NCBI RefSeq assembly: GCF_014490745.1
Contig: NZ_LZEU01000001.1
Span: forward strand, 2,817,501-2,881,500
Direction: 5' to 3'
Origin: Pseudomonas alcaligenes
GTDB lineage: Bacteria; Pseudomonadota; Gammaproteobacteria; Pseudomonadales; Pseudomonadaceae
DNA length: 64,000 nt
The notes under the pieces were generated by a model that was not told the DNA's origin, did not search any database, and saw nothing but the letters and a program-made list of their open reading frames with translations. Shown piece after piece: positions 52,918-62,493 of the stretch; positions within the stretch are counted from its first letter, which is position 1, and each line of letters opens with the position of its first letter. The translations under genes and the position numbers were made by a program.

Positions 52918-54187
52918 CGTCCGTGTCTACTTGGGTATCGGCCTCACCACCTCGATCCGGTGCAATCTCTACTGCCCCCAGCAGGGTGCGCCAATCAGCG
53001 TCCGGATTCTGCTCCAGCACCGCTAGCAGGTTGATGAATGCGGTGATGGTCGTCCGCGGGGTCCTGAAGTAGGCCTCGCCCATCCGCTGGTTACAGTGGG
53101 CCATAAACAGCGGCAATGCTTCGTCGGGTAGCAAATAGCGCTCGCTCACACCTGCCGCGTATACATGACGCAGTTTCTGCAGCAGCACGTAGAAATCCTC
53201 AGGCGTCAGACTGGTGAGGCGTATGACAGGACCGGAAAGATCTACCAGCCCGGACTTAGCGAAGTTGTTTTCCGCCAAACGCGACTGCAGAGCCGGATAG
53301 CTGTAGAGGCCGCGGCGAGTATCCATGAGAAACTCGGGGGTACCACCCAACACAAAACCAAGCCCCTCAGCGGAACCCTGCAGGGAGTCATTGAGGATAC
53401 GCAGAATCTGCTCGTAGTTAGCGTTGCGAGCCTGGGTGTTGGAGAGCTTGTACAGGTTCACCAGCTCATCGAGACATACCATCAATCCACTAAAGCCGGC
53501 CAACCGAACGAATCGCGCGAGCAGCTTGAGCTGATCGTAGACCGACGCATCGTCGACGATGGTCCGCACACCCAGTGCGGTGCGGGCATCTGTCTTGGTA
53601 GTGAACTCGCCGCGCAACCAGCGGATAGCATCCGCCTTGAGCTGCTCGTTGCCCTCTTCGAAGCCTTTGCAATAGGCCGCAATTACATCAGCAAAGTCAT
53701 AGCCGTTGACCATCTCTGTCAGTTGCTCGAGATGCTCACGAATCACAGCCTCACTGTCTTTGCCGGACGCTTTGGCTTCCGTTTTGGCCTGTGCAATGAA
53801 CTTCTCGACTATTCCTTGCAGAGCGCCGCCATCAGGCTTAGTCCGGGTGGACATATTCTTGGCCAATTCGGCATACAGAGAGCGAGCCTGGCCGCCAGTA
53901 GCATGGAGACGACGATCAGGGTTCAGATCGGCATGCATGGTGACGAGCTTGCGCTCCATCGCAATAGAGCGAACCAAGTTGAGGAAGAACGTCTTGCCTG
54001 CGCCATATTCACCGATCACTACGCGGAACGCGGAACCACTTTCCGCGAGGCGCTCCACATCACGGATGAGCGCTTCCAGCTCGCCGACACGCCCCACTTG
54101 AATCAGGTGCTGCCCTGCACGGGGAACGACGCCGGCGCGCAGGGACTGGATGACCGCATCGCGATCCTTGGCTCTGATGCTACTCAT
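52892..54187 (-). CDS. sngB: Shango system ATPase (SngB), BrxC/BrxD-like
   Basis: A 431-residue P-loop ATPase of the DUF2791 (BREX ATP-binding) type. Walker A is VIGEYGAGKTFFLNLVRS near 58, and Walker B MVCLDELVNLYK near 235. The C-terminal half carries the sensor-like segment LGGTPEFLMDTRRGLYSY, followed by a winged-helix-like region. The start overlaps the stop of the TerB gene by 4 bases. Family relatives in BREX systems work with helicases and large complexes, in line with the helicase encoded next. It could also be named as a stand-alone BrxD, but the neighbours favour Shango. Confidence 0.87.
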   Translation of the reverse strand: MSSIRAKDRDAVIQSLRAGVVPRAGQHLIQVGRVGELEALIRDVERLAESGSAFRVVIGEYGAGKTFFLNLVRSIAMERKLVTMHADLNPDRRLHATGGQARSLYAELAKNMSTRTKPDGGALQGIVEKFIAQAKTEAKASGKDSEAVIREHLEQLTEMVNGYDFADVIAAYCKGFEEGNEQLKADAIRWLRGEFTTKTDARTALGVRTIVDDASVYDQLKLLARFVRLAGFSGLMVCLDELVNLYKLSNTQARNANYEQILRILNDSLQGSAEGLGFVLGGTPEFLMDTRRGLYSYPALQSRLAENNFAKSGLVDLSGPVIRLTSLTPEDFYVLLQKLRHVYAAGVSERYLLPDEALPLFMAHCNQRMGEAYFRTPRTTITAFINLLAVLEQNPDADWRTLLGAVEIAPDRGGEADTQVDTDDELATFQL

Positions 54188-56670
54188 AGCGGTAGTTTGT
54201 CCATGATTTCAGGGTTGATTTCGAAGGGGTCTTCCCCCTCGGTGACTGGCATATCGAAATGCTCGAAGGCCATGTCGTTGATCTGCTCCAATGCTCCGTC
54301 GAGCATGAGCTCCATATCACTTGCAACCGCCTCCAACTCGTCGCGAGCCCACTCGGTACGGGACACGAGTACACGCAGGAAGGCTGAGTGATCGGCGTCC
54401 AATCCACAGATGGAGGAAGTATCCTTGACGGTCTCTTCGACAACGACCTCATCCGGCTCAACAGACTTGTCATCAACGAAAACCTGAGCCAGCAGCGCAG
54501 ATACCTGCTCCGTTTCACGCTGCAACTGAGCGATGCGCTCTTGGTCCAGAACAAATCCACCAACGGGCTTGGACGGAGTTGCTCCGGGTATGGAAGGCGT
54601 TGTCTGCGATGAGCCAACGGGGCTACCACTGGCGGCCACATGAAGGTCGCTGTATAGCGATTGCGGATCCAGCTGCAGAGTCTTGTAGACGCGCTCCAGC
54701 AACTTCACCTCTGCGGGGCTAACCTCACCGTCGACCTGCGCCAAGTGAGCGAGAAAAGCCGCCACAACCCTCTTCGCTGGCTCGGCTAGGGGCTCCAGCT
54801 TCTTCTTCAGGCTTTGCAGAGTTGGTGCCTGGTTAAGCTGCAGACGCAGGTGGGCCTTCAGCCGTTTCCGATGGGCACCGCTCAGGTGACTCCAGGAGTC
54901 GATATGCTGGGATAGCAGCATAATCTCCTGCGGCGACGTGTCACCATCGGCCGCCGCCACAGCACAGGCAAGGTCCAACGTGACAGAGGCGGCGCTATAC
55001 GCCGGCGAAGACCGCAAATCACCATCTTCAGCCTGGGCCGCAAAGAGCGCCACATTGTCCTCTGCCTTGGGTGTTCGACTGCCTGCCAGCACATCCGGCT
55101 CGATACCGATGTGTAATGACTCCAGCGCGCGGGCGAGCGTCAGAACCTTGTCTCGCGACAGGCTACCTGCACTCTGCAACCGCCCCGCCAGCTCGCCGAA
55201 ACTCATGACCACCATGCCGTCGCCAATACGTTGCTTCAGCTCGTCGAGCGCTGTTCGAGCTGCTGGCGGCCACAGGTTTACAGGCAGCTGTAACAGCCCT
55301 TCTAGTGCATCAGGATTACTGGGGTTGCGACCGAGATAACGACTGTAGGGCTCCAACTGCACCGTGCATTCGTCAACCAACTGCTGCAGCTTCTTTCGAG
55401 CTGCGCTGGTCGCAGTGACATCAGGAATACCGGATAAGCCATCCAGCTCTTGGGGTGGTAGCCCCGCAGAAGCGGTGTTGTATTGAAGTCTCAGACGGGT
55501 CTTGTTCTGAGGGAGCACCATACCGGCGCCATAACGTTCCTCGTAGCGCATGCAGAACAACTGAGCGAACGCTTCTTTACAGCGGGTTACAGGTGTCCGC
55601 TTCCCGATGCTGTGATCAGACAGCACCCAGGCCAACGCCCAGTCAGCCGGCATTGGCTGCTTGTCAGCAGCCAACTGGCCCAGGCCAATCCGTAGCTCTA
55701 TGGGCATTTCATAGCCATAAGACAACGGCATCGGCGGCGCCTTTTGATAACGGCGGGCAAGCACTTGACCTTGACGGAGGAAGTCTACGAAGCGACTGGC
55801 GTAGGTATTGAACGAATGATTCTCGTCGTAGATCGAGAGCAGTCTTTCGACCTCGGCAATGATGCTAGGTATCTCGGCGGCGGCAGCCTGATTCGTCTTC
55901 GCATCGACGAATGCCCTGCGCTCCAGGCCATAGAAGAACAGGAACACGTAGCCAATGTTGGCATGCGGAGCCTTCCGACCACTGGATAGCCATTGCAGAT
56001 ATGCGCGCCGAGCCTCTGGGGTGATGTTGTCGTAACTGGGCCAGTAGGAAGTGAGACGCTCAGCAATATCAACGATACCCCGTGCGACCTTCAGCTTCGG
56101 GTTGATCAGTGAGGGTTCCGAAGATCCATAGCGGCTGTTTCGATCTTCGCCGACATAGATCAAGCCACCAGAGATTTTCTCGCCGGCAACCTCAATGGAT
56201 TCGCTAGCGGAAAGCCAGCGCACCTTGGCACTAGCCAGGTCCGCCGGCGCACTCGGAATTCGGTGGGAAGGCCGCTCAGCGACCTCCAGTGTTACGGTAA
56301 AGAAACCAGAGCTGTCCCGCTTTGCCGAAACCTGCTGGGGCGAAGCCGGGACTTGAGCCGATGCAGACGGCTCACCTAGGGGAAAAACCTCGTCCAAAGA
56401 GAACGTCAGCCCCGTGCTCGTGGGGGCATCAGAGGAGCTTGAAAGAGCGACCTCTCGACGGAGCGGCTGCTTAGTCGGTGGCGAAGATACGGCTGGTGAT
56501 TTGTTGAAAGCCTTGATGATCAGCCACCCACCCAAACCAATAATGGCTACTCCCCCCAAGACAACCCACACACCCTTGGGAATGGAAGCAAGCAGCCCGA
56601 TCACTATGGCGCCCAGAACCATCACTCCAGATACATCGGACTTGCTGCTGCGCCTACGCTTCCTTGCCAT
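54184..56670 (-). CDS. sngA: Shango system TerB-domain protein (SngA)
   Basis: An 828-residue protein with one or two membrane helices at about 12-50 (VSGVMVLGAIVIGLLASIPK, VVLGGVAIIGLGGWLII), a TerB-N region beginning RWLSASESIEVAGEKI and GGLIYVGED at about 145-165, a central TerB domain (LDLACAVAAADGDTSPQEIM near 580) and a second TerB-like segment (VDGEVSPAEVKLLERVYKT near 665), with a TerB-C-like end. The ATG at 56670 has GGGAG eight bases ahead; 20 further residues could be read upstream without one. TerB proteins sense stress or metal at the membrane. It is the first gene of the operon next to the tRNA. Confidence 0.86.
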   Translation of the reverse strand: MARKRRRSSKSDVSGVMVLGAIVIGLLASIPKGVWVVLGGVAIIGLGGWLIIKAFNKSPAVSSPPTKQPLRREVALSSSSDAPTSTGLTFSLDEVFPLGEPSASAQVPASPQQVSAKRDSSGFFTVTLEVAERPSHRIPSAPADLASAKVRWLSASESIEVAGEKISGGLIYVGEDRNSRYGSSEPSLINPKLKVARGIVDIAERLTSYWPSYDNITPEARRAYLQWLSSGRKAPHANIGYVFLFFYGLERRAFVDAKTNQAAAAEIPSIIAEVERLLSIYDENHSFNTYASRFVDFLRQGQVLARRYQKAPPMPLSYGYEMPIELRIGLGQLAADKQPMPADWALAWVLSDHSIGKRTPVTRCKEAFAQLFCMRYEERYGAGMVLPQNKTRLRLQYNTASAGLPPQELDGLSGIPDVTATSAARKKLQQLVDECTVQLEPYSRYLGRNPSNPDALEGLLQLPVNLWPPAARTALDELKQRIGDGMVVMSFGELAGRLQSAGSLSRDKVLTLARALESLHIGIEPDVLAGSRTPKAEDNVALFAAQAEDGDLRSSPAYSAASVTLDLACAVAAADGDTSPQEIMLLSQHIDSWSHLSGAHRKRLKAHLRLQLNQAPTLQSLKKKLEPLAEPAKRVVAAFLAHLAQVDGEVSPAEVKLLERVYKTLQLDPQSLYSDLHVAASGSPVGSSQTTPSIPGATPSKPVGGFVLDQERIAQLQRETEQVSALLAQVFVDDKSVEPDEVVVEETVKDTSSICGLDADHSAFLRVLVSRTEWARDELEAVASDMELMLDGALEQINDMAFEHFDMPVTEGEDPFEINPEIMDKLPL

Positions 56671-56866
56671 CGCCTCGACTCCCTCTAAAGCCATGCTGGC
56701 CGTTTGGCAGTATCGGTAATTCGAGTGCATCAGCCAATACCTAGGCGATAGATGCTCGTCACCAGCGTCCGCTTCCAGTTAGCCGCTCCTTACCCTAACC
56801 CGACGTCATCTCCTGCAGCAGATGAGCTGACACCCCCAACCCCTTTTCGACGTGTCACTTTCAGCG

Positions 56867-56890
56867 GTGGGGCAAAAAGTGGGGCAAAAT
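56867..56890. repeat. Tandem 12-bp repeat GTGGGGCAAAA(A/T) beside the tRNA
   Basis: GTGGGGCAAAAA is followed at once by GTGGGGCAAAAT, 75-100 bases from the tRNA 3' end. Similar GGGGCAAAA repeats near tRNA-targeting tyrosine integrase genes serve as arm-binding sites. The integrase itself is absent here, so this may be a leftover of an attachment region. 56671-56866 otherwise holds no gene. Confidence 0.45.
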
Positions 56891-56921
56891 TCAGAGATAC
56901 TCAAAAACCATCAGGCATAAA

Positions 56922-56953
56922 AAAATCCAGTCACCGCTAAGTGACTGGATTTT
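56922..56953 (-). terminator. Terminator of the tRNA-Pro transcript
   Basis: AAAATCCAGTCAC and GTGACTGGATTTT pair perfectly around a 6-base loop and, on the minus strand, are followed by a run of T. It lies 11 bases after the tRNA 3' end. Confidence 0.85.
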
Positions 56954-56964
56954 CTAGGGTTTTT

Positions 56965-57041
56965 TGGTCGGGACGGAGTGATTCGAACACTCGACCCCTT
57001 GCACCCCATGCAAGTGCGCTACCGGGCTGCGCTACGCCCCG
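56965..57041 (-). tRNA. tRNA-Pro (anticodon GGG)
   Basis: The minus strand folds as a complete tRNA of 77 bases including the encoded CCA: acceptor stem CGGGGCG/CGTCCCG, anticodon stem CTTGC/GCAAG around loop ATGGGGT (anticodon GGG), and T arm GAGTGTTCGAATCACTC. The tRNA reads proline codons CCC and CCU. It lies 82 bases after merR. Its 3' end faces the defence island, the usual target of tRNA-specific integrases; the copy here is intact. No second copy of its 3' end was seen in the window. Confidence 0.95.
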
Positions 57042-57123
57042 ACGATGCTTCCGAGTTACCGGAAGCGGGGAGGACTTTACAATAAGCTGCTGAATTGTGG
57101 AAGTTTTTTTTACTGCCGCCGGC

Positions 57124-57480
57124 TTATTTGCGCAGCACCAGCAGGACATCCTCAAGCTCGGCAATCATCTGCCGGATCAGCTGCTTGTACTGGGTGGTGT
57201 CGTCCTTGGCTTCGTCGCCGGAGAGGCGCTGACGCGCCCCGCCGATGGTGAAACCCTGGTCGTACAGGAGTGCTCGGATCTGACGAATCATCAGCACATC
57301 TTGGCGCTGATAGTAGCGGCGGTTGCCGCGCCGCTTCACCGGATTGAGCTGGGGAAACTCCTGCTCCCAGTAACGCAAAACATGGGGCTTGACGGCACAG
57401 AGGTCGCTGACTTCGCCAATGGTGAAGTAGCGCTTGCCAGGAATAGGCGGTAGCTCGTCGTTATGACTTGGTTCCAGCAT
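57124..57480 (-). CDS. MerR-family regulator next to ihfA
   Basis: A 118-residue regulator: [20 protein letters not shown], then [20 protein letters not shown] and [10 protein letters not shown] give the MerR helix-turn-helix, followed by a dimerisation helix. It matches the small MerR-type protein found after ihfA in Pseudomonas and other gammaproteobacteria. The start overlaps the end of ihfA by 20 bases. No metal-binding cysteines; its target is not established. Confidence 0.9.
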   Translation of the reverse strand: MLEPSHNDELPPIPGKRYFTIGEVSDLCAVKPHVLRYWEQEFPQLNPVKRRGNRRYYQRQDVLMIRQIRALLYDQGFTIGGARQRLSGDEAKDDTTQYKQLIRQMIAELEDVLLVLRK

Positions 57481-57763
57481 ATGCCTCTACTCTGGCCTTC
57501 AATTTCTGGCCCGGACGAAAGGTGACAACACGGCGAGCCGTGATCGGGATTTCTTCGCCTGTCTTGGGATTGCGACCCGGGCGCTGGCGTTTGTCGCGCA
57601 GGTCGAAATTGCCGAAACCGGACAATTTGACCTGCTCGTTGTCTTCCAGCGCGTGGCGGATTTCCTCGAAAAACAGCTCCACCAACTCCTTGGCTTCCCG
57701 CTTATTCAGGCCAAGCTCTTCATACAGACGTTCCGCCATTTCAGCTTTCGTCAGAGCCCCCAT
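57461..57763 (-). CDS. ihfA: Integration host factor subunit alpha
   Basis: A 100-residue protein with the full IHF/HU fold: [20 protein letters not shown], the beta-arm [20 protein letters not shown] and [11 protein letters not shown]. With IhfB it binds and bends DNA sharply, shaping promoters, replication origins and integration sites. It lies 3 bases after pheT and overlaps merR; the operon pheS-pheT-ihfA is the standard one. Also called himA. Confidence 0.98.
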   Translation of the reverse strand: MGALTKAEMAERLYEELGLNKREAKELVELFFEEIRHALEDNEQVKLSGFGNFDLRDKRQRPGRNPKTGEEIPITARRVVTFRPGQKLKARVEAYAGTKS

Positions 57764-57766
57764 ACG

Positions 57767-60145
57767 CTACTTCCTTAACGTGGCGTTGAACCTTTCTTCC
57801 AGCGAGGTGAGGATGTTTTGCGTAGTTGTATTCACCTCATCGTCGTTAAGAGTGCGCGATGGATGTTGCCAGGTCAAGCCAACGGCAAGGCTTTTTCTAT
57901 GCGGATCAATGCCTTTACCGTGATACACGTCAAACAGCCTGAGATCCGTCAGCCATTCGCCCGCCGCTTCGCGGATACACGCCAGTACAGCCTGGGCCGG
58001 CAGCTCGCGATCCGCCAGCAACGCCAGGTCGCGACGAACTTCCGGGAAGCGCGACAATTCGCTGAAAGCCGGCATCCGTCCGGCCACCAGTTCGGCCAGC
58101 ACCAGCTCGAACAGGAATACCGGCTGATCCAGCCCCAGGGTCTTGGCCAGTTCCGGGTGCAGCGCACCGAGGAAGCCAACCAGGCGCCCTTCCCGCTCGA
58201 TTCGCGCGGTCTGGCCCGGATGCAGAGCCGGATGTTCGCCAGCGGTGAAGCTGAAGGCATCGGCGGCACCGGCGTAGCCCAGCAGCGCCTCGACATCGGC
58301 TTTCACGTCATAGAAATCAACTGCCTCACGGCCATTGGCCCAGGCTTCCGGTAGGCGGCTGCCACAGATCACCCCGGCTAGCATCGGCTCCTGCTTCAAG
58401 CCCCCCAGCTGACCGACAAAGCGCAGGCCGCTCTCGAACAGGCGCACACGCGACTGCTGGCGATTGAGGTTGTGCTCCAGCGCCTTGACCAGGCCCGGCC
58501 ACAGCGAGGAGCGCATGGCTGCCATGTCGGCAGAGATCGGATTGGCCAGCTGCAGCGGCGTAACGCCCGGACTGAACAACTCGAACAGTTTGGGATCGAT
58601 GAAGCTGTAGGTGATCGCTTCCTGATAGCCACGCGCCACCAGCAGGCGACGCAGGGCCGGCAGTTCGGCACGCGCCTCGGCCTTGGCCTGCGGAGCCAGA
58701 CGAGCCTGCGGGTAGCGTACCGGCAGACGGTTGTAACCGTACAGACGACCCAGCTCTTCGATCAGATCCACTTCCAGACTGATGTCGAAGCGATGGCTCG
58801 GCACGCTGACCTGCCACTGCCCGGCGCCCTGAGCGATCACGCCCAACCCCAGAGCAGTCAGCAGACGCTCGACTTCGGCGCCATCCATATCCATGCCGAG
58901 CATCTGACTGATGCGCTCGGCGCGCAGGGTGATCGGCGCCACCTGCGGCAGATCGGCAGCACTGGCAACTTCAACGATCGGGCCAGCTTCGCCACCGACG
59001 ATCTCCAGCAGCAGCGCTGTGGCACGCTCCATGGCGTTGCGCGCCAGTTGCGAGTCCACGCCACGCTCGAAGCGGTGCGAGGAGTCGGTGTGCAGGCCAT
59101 AGGAGCGAGCCTTGCCGGCCACCGAGATGGTGTCGAAGAAGGCACTTTCGAGGAACAGATCGCGGGTCTTGCCGCTCACGCCGCTGTGCTCCCCGCCCAT
59201 TACGCCGGCGATGGCCAGGGCTCGGTTGTGGTCGGCGATCACCAGGGTGTCGGCACGCAGGCTGACTTCCTGGCCATCCAGCAGAACCAGCTTCTCGCCC
59301 TCTTCCGCCATGCGCACGCGGATGCCGCCATTGATCTCGGCGAGGTCGAAGGCGTGCATCGGCTGACCGAGCTCGAGCATCACGTAGTTGGTGATATCGA
59401 CAGCGGCGTCGATGCTACGGATATCGGAGCGACGCAGGCGCTCGACCATCCACAGCGGGGTCGGTTTGGACAGGTCGACATTGCGAATGACGCGCCCCAG
59501 ATAACGCGGGCAGGCCTTGGCAGCCAACACCTCGACCGGGCGCACTTCATCGTGCACGGCGACAACCGGGGCGATGGCTACCGGCGAGACCTGTGCGGCG
59601 TAAATGGCGCCGACTTCGCGAGCCAGGCCAGCCAGCGACAGGCAATCGCCACGGTTGGGGGTCAACCCCAGCTCGATGCTGGCGTCATCCAGGCCGAGGT
59701 AGTCTCGGATATTGGCGCCCAGCGGCGCATCGGCCGCCAACTCCATCAGACCGCTGTTGTCGTCACTGATCTGCAGCTCGGAAGCCGAGCAGAGCATGCC
59801 ATTGGACTCGACGCCACGCAGCTTGGCCTTCTTGATCTTGAAGTCACCCGGCAGCTCAGCGCCGATCATGGCGAAGGGGATCTTGATCCCCGGGCGCGCA
59901 TTCGGCGCACCGCAGACGACCTGGAAGGTCTCGGCACCATTGCTGACCTGGCACACGCGCAGCTTGTCGGCATCCGGATGCTGTTCGGCACTGAGGATTT
60001 CACCGATCACGATGCCGCTGAACTCGCCGGCAGCCGGGGTGACGCTGTCTACTTCGAGGCCGACCATGGACAGGCGGGCCACCAGCTCGTCACGCGAGAC
60101 CGGCGGATTGACCCAGCTGCGCAGCCACTGTTCACTGAATTTCAT
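57767..60145 (-). CDS. pheT: Phenylalanyl-tRNA synthetase, beta subunit
   Basis: A 792-residue subunit of the cytosolic (alphabeta)2 enzyme that charges tRNA-Phe. In order: the N-terminal tRNA-binding domain (FSGIVIGEILSAEQHPDADK), the B3/B4 editing domain, the B5 domain, and the C-terminal ferredoxin-like anticodon-binding domain (FSELSRFPEVRRDLALLADR). Length is normal. It starts 42 bases after pheS. The long open frame on the opposite strand is a high-GC shadow. Confidence 0.98.
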   Translation of the reverse strand: MKFSEQWLRSWVNPPVSRDELVARLSMVGLEVDSVTPAAGEFSGIVIGEILSAEQHPDADKLRVCQVSNGAETFQVVCGAPNARPGIKIPFAMIGAELPGDFKIKKAKLRGVESNGMLCSASELQISDDNSGLMELAADAPLGANIRDYLGLDDASIELGLTPNRGDCLSLAGLAREVGAIYAAQVSPVAIAPVVAVHDEVRPVEVLAAKACPRYLGRVIRNVDLSKPTPLWMVERLRRSDIRSIDAAVDITNYVMLELGQPMHAFDLAEINGGIRVRMAEEGEKLVLLDGQEVSLRADTLVIADHNRALAIAGVMGGEHSGVSGKTRDLFLESAFFDTISVAGKARSYGLHTDSSHRFERGVDSQLARNAMERATALLLEIVGGEAGPIVEVASAADLPQVAPITLRAERISQMLGMDMDGAEVERLLTALGLGVIAQGAGQWQVSVPSHRFDISLEVDLIEELGRLYGYNRLPVRYPQARLAPQAKAEARAELPALRRLLVARGYQEAITYSFIDPKLFELFSPGVTPLQLANPISADMAAMRSSLWPGLVKALEHNLNRQQSRVRLFESGLRFVGQLGGLKQEPMLAGVICGSRLPEAWANGREAVDFYDVKADVEALLGYAGAADAFSFTAGEHPALHPGQTARIEREGRLVGFLGALHPELAKTLGLDQPVFLFELVLAELVAGRMPAFSELSRFPEVRRDLALLADRELPAQAVLACIREAAGEWLTDLRLFDVYHGKGIDPHRKSLAVGLTWQHPSRTLNDDEVNTTTQNILTSLEERFNATLRK

Positions 60146-60187
60146 ACTGTCTGTTCTCCTGAACGCATTCGATACGGGTCATGTGGC

Positions 60188-61257
<1,070 letters not shown>

Positions 61258-61298
61258 GGTGACGTTGGCACCGGGCGAACCCGGTGATTGTCGGGGAC

Positions 61299-61655
61299 TT
61301 AAGCCAGAACGGCCTTAGCTTTCTCGACAATCGCAGCAAACGCCGCTTTTTCGTTCACTGCCAGATCGGCCAGAACCTTGCGATCGATCTCGATGGCCGC
61401 TTTTTTCAGGCCAGCGATCAGACGGCTGTAGGACAGACCGTTGATACGAGCACCAGCATTGATACGAGCGATCCACAGAGCGCGGAACTGACGCTTGCGC
61501 TGACGGCGGTCACGGTAGGCGTATTGGCCTGCCTTGATCACAGCCTGCTTGGCAACGCGGAACACGCGCGAACGCGCGCCGTAGTAGCCTTTGGCGAGTT
61601 TCAGGATTTTCTTGTGACGGGCACGAGCGATAACGCCACGCTTAACACGAGCCAT
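61299..61655 (-). CDS. rplT: 50S ribosomal protein L20
   Basis: A 118-residue ribosomal protein with the L20 sequence ([20 protein letters not shown]), basic N-terminal extension and a globular end. It binds 23S rRNA early in assembly and can repress its own operon. It follows rpmI by 31 bases in the conserved infC-rpmI-rplT order. Confidence 0.98.
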   Translation of the reverse strand: MARVKRGVIARARHKKILKLAKGYYGARSRVFRVAKQAVIKAGQYAYRDRRQRKRQFRALWIARINAGARINGLSYSRLIAGLKKAAIEIDRKVLADLAVNEKAAFAAIVEKAKAVLA

Positions 61656-61686
61656 GAGTAATTACCTCTAAAGTATCTTGACCGAA

Positions 61687-61881
61687 TTAACGAACGCGCA
61701 GCATGCGCTCGACTTTTGCTTTGTCCGACGGATGCATCAGCTCGCTACCGCGCAGTTGACGCTTACGCTTGGTGGACATTTTGGTCAGGATGTGGCTCTT
61801 GAAAGCGTGCTTGTGCTTGTAGCCACCAGCGGTCTTGAGGAAACGCTTGGCTGCACCGCTCTTGGTTTTCATTTTTGGCAT
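61687..61881 (-). CDS. rpmI: 50S ribosomal protein L35
   Basis: A 64-residue, very basic protein starting [20 protein letters not shown], the standard L35 length and sequence. It sits between infC and rplT and is co-regulated with them. Confidence 0.98.
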   Translation of the reverse strand: MPKMKTKSGAAKRFLKTAGGYKHKHAFKSHILTKMSTKRKRQLRGSELMHPSDKAKVERMLRVR

Positions 61882-61941
61882 GTTTAGTACTCCGCATTCA
61901 TTAACAACTGATAACCATCAGGCCTGCCAGTGCCCGGGAGG

Positions 61942-62493
61942 TTATTTACGCTTCTTGGGAGCGATGACCATCATCAGCTGGCGTCCTTCCAGCTTGGGAT
62001 GCTGCTCAACGGTGCCGAGTTCGGCGAGGTCGGCTTCGACCCGCTTCAACAGCTCCATGCCCAGTTCCTGGTGGGCCATCTCACGACCGCGGAATCGAAG
62101 CGATACCTTGGCCTTGTCCCCATCTTCAAGGAAACGTACCAGGTTGCGTAGCTTTACCTGGTAATCCCCTTCTTCCGTCCCTGGACGAAACTTGATTTCT
62201 TTGATCTGCTGCTGGTGCTGGTTCTTCTTCGCGATAGCAGCTTGCTTCTTCTTCTCGAACAGGTGCTTGCCGTAGTCCATGATCCGGCAAACCGGTGGTA
62301 CCGCGTCCGCGGAGATTTCCACCAGATCCAGCTTTGCTTCGTCGGCAGCGCGCAGCGCTTCATCGATCGAAACCACGCCAATCTGCTGGCCGTCGGCACC
62401 AATCAGGCGAACTTCACGTGCGGTGATGTTCTCGTTGATCGGCGCCTTGGGAACGGCCCGCTTATCCTGTCTCATTTCACGCTTAATAATGAT
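61942..62493 (-). CDS. infC: Translation initiation factor IF-3
   Basis: IF-3 checks the start codon and keeps ribosomal subunits apart. The two domains are complete: [20 protein letters not shown] (N domain) and [20 protein letters not shown] (C domain). The first ATG (62475) has no ribosome-binding site. In-frame codons ATC ATT ATT AAG CGT GAA lie upstream, 2, 5 and 8 bases after GGAG, giving 183 residues if the ATC is used. A non-ATG start is a known feature of infC, used for self-control. I give the longest form; the exact codon among ATC/ATT/ATT is unsure. The start overlaps the thrS stop. Confidence 0.93.
   Translation of the reverse strand: MIIKREMRQDKRAVPKAPINENITAREVRLIGADGQQIGVVSIDEALRAADEAKLDLVEISADAVPPVCRIMDYGKHLFEKKKQAAIAKKNQHQQQIKEIKFRPGTEEGDYQVKLRNLVRFLEDGDKAKVSLRFRGREMAHQELGMELLKRVEADLAELGTVEQHPKLEGRQLMMVIAPKKRK

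Noticed and set aside
53165..54391. A 408-codon plus-strand frame opposite the Shango ATPase gene
   Set aside because: Antisense shadow of a gene with intact Walker motifs.
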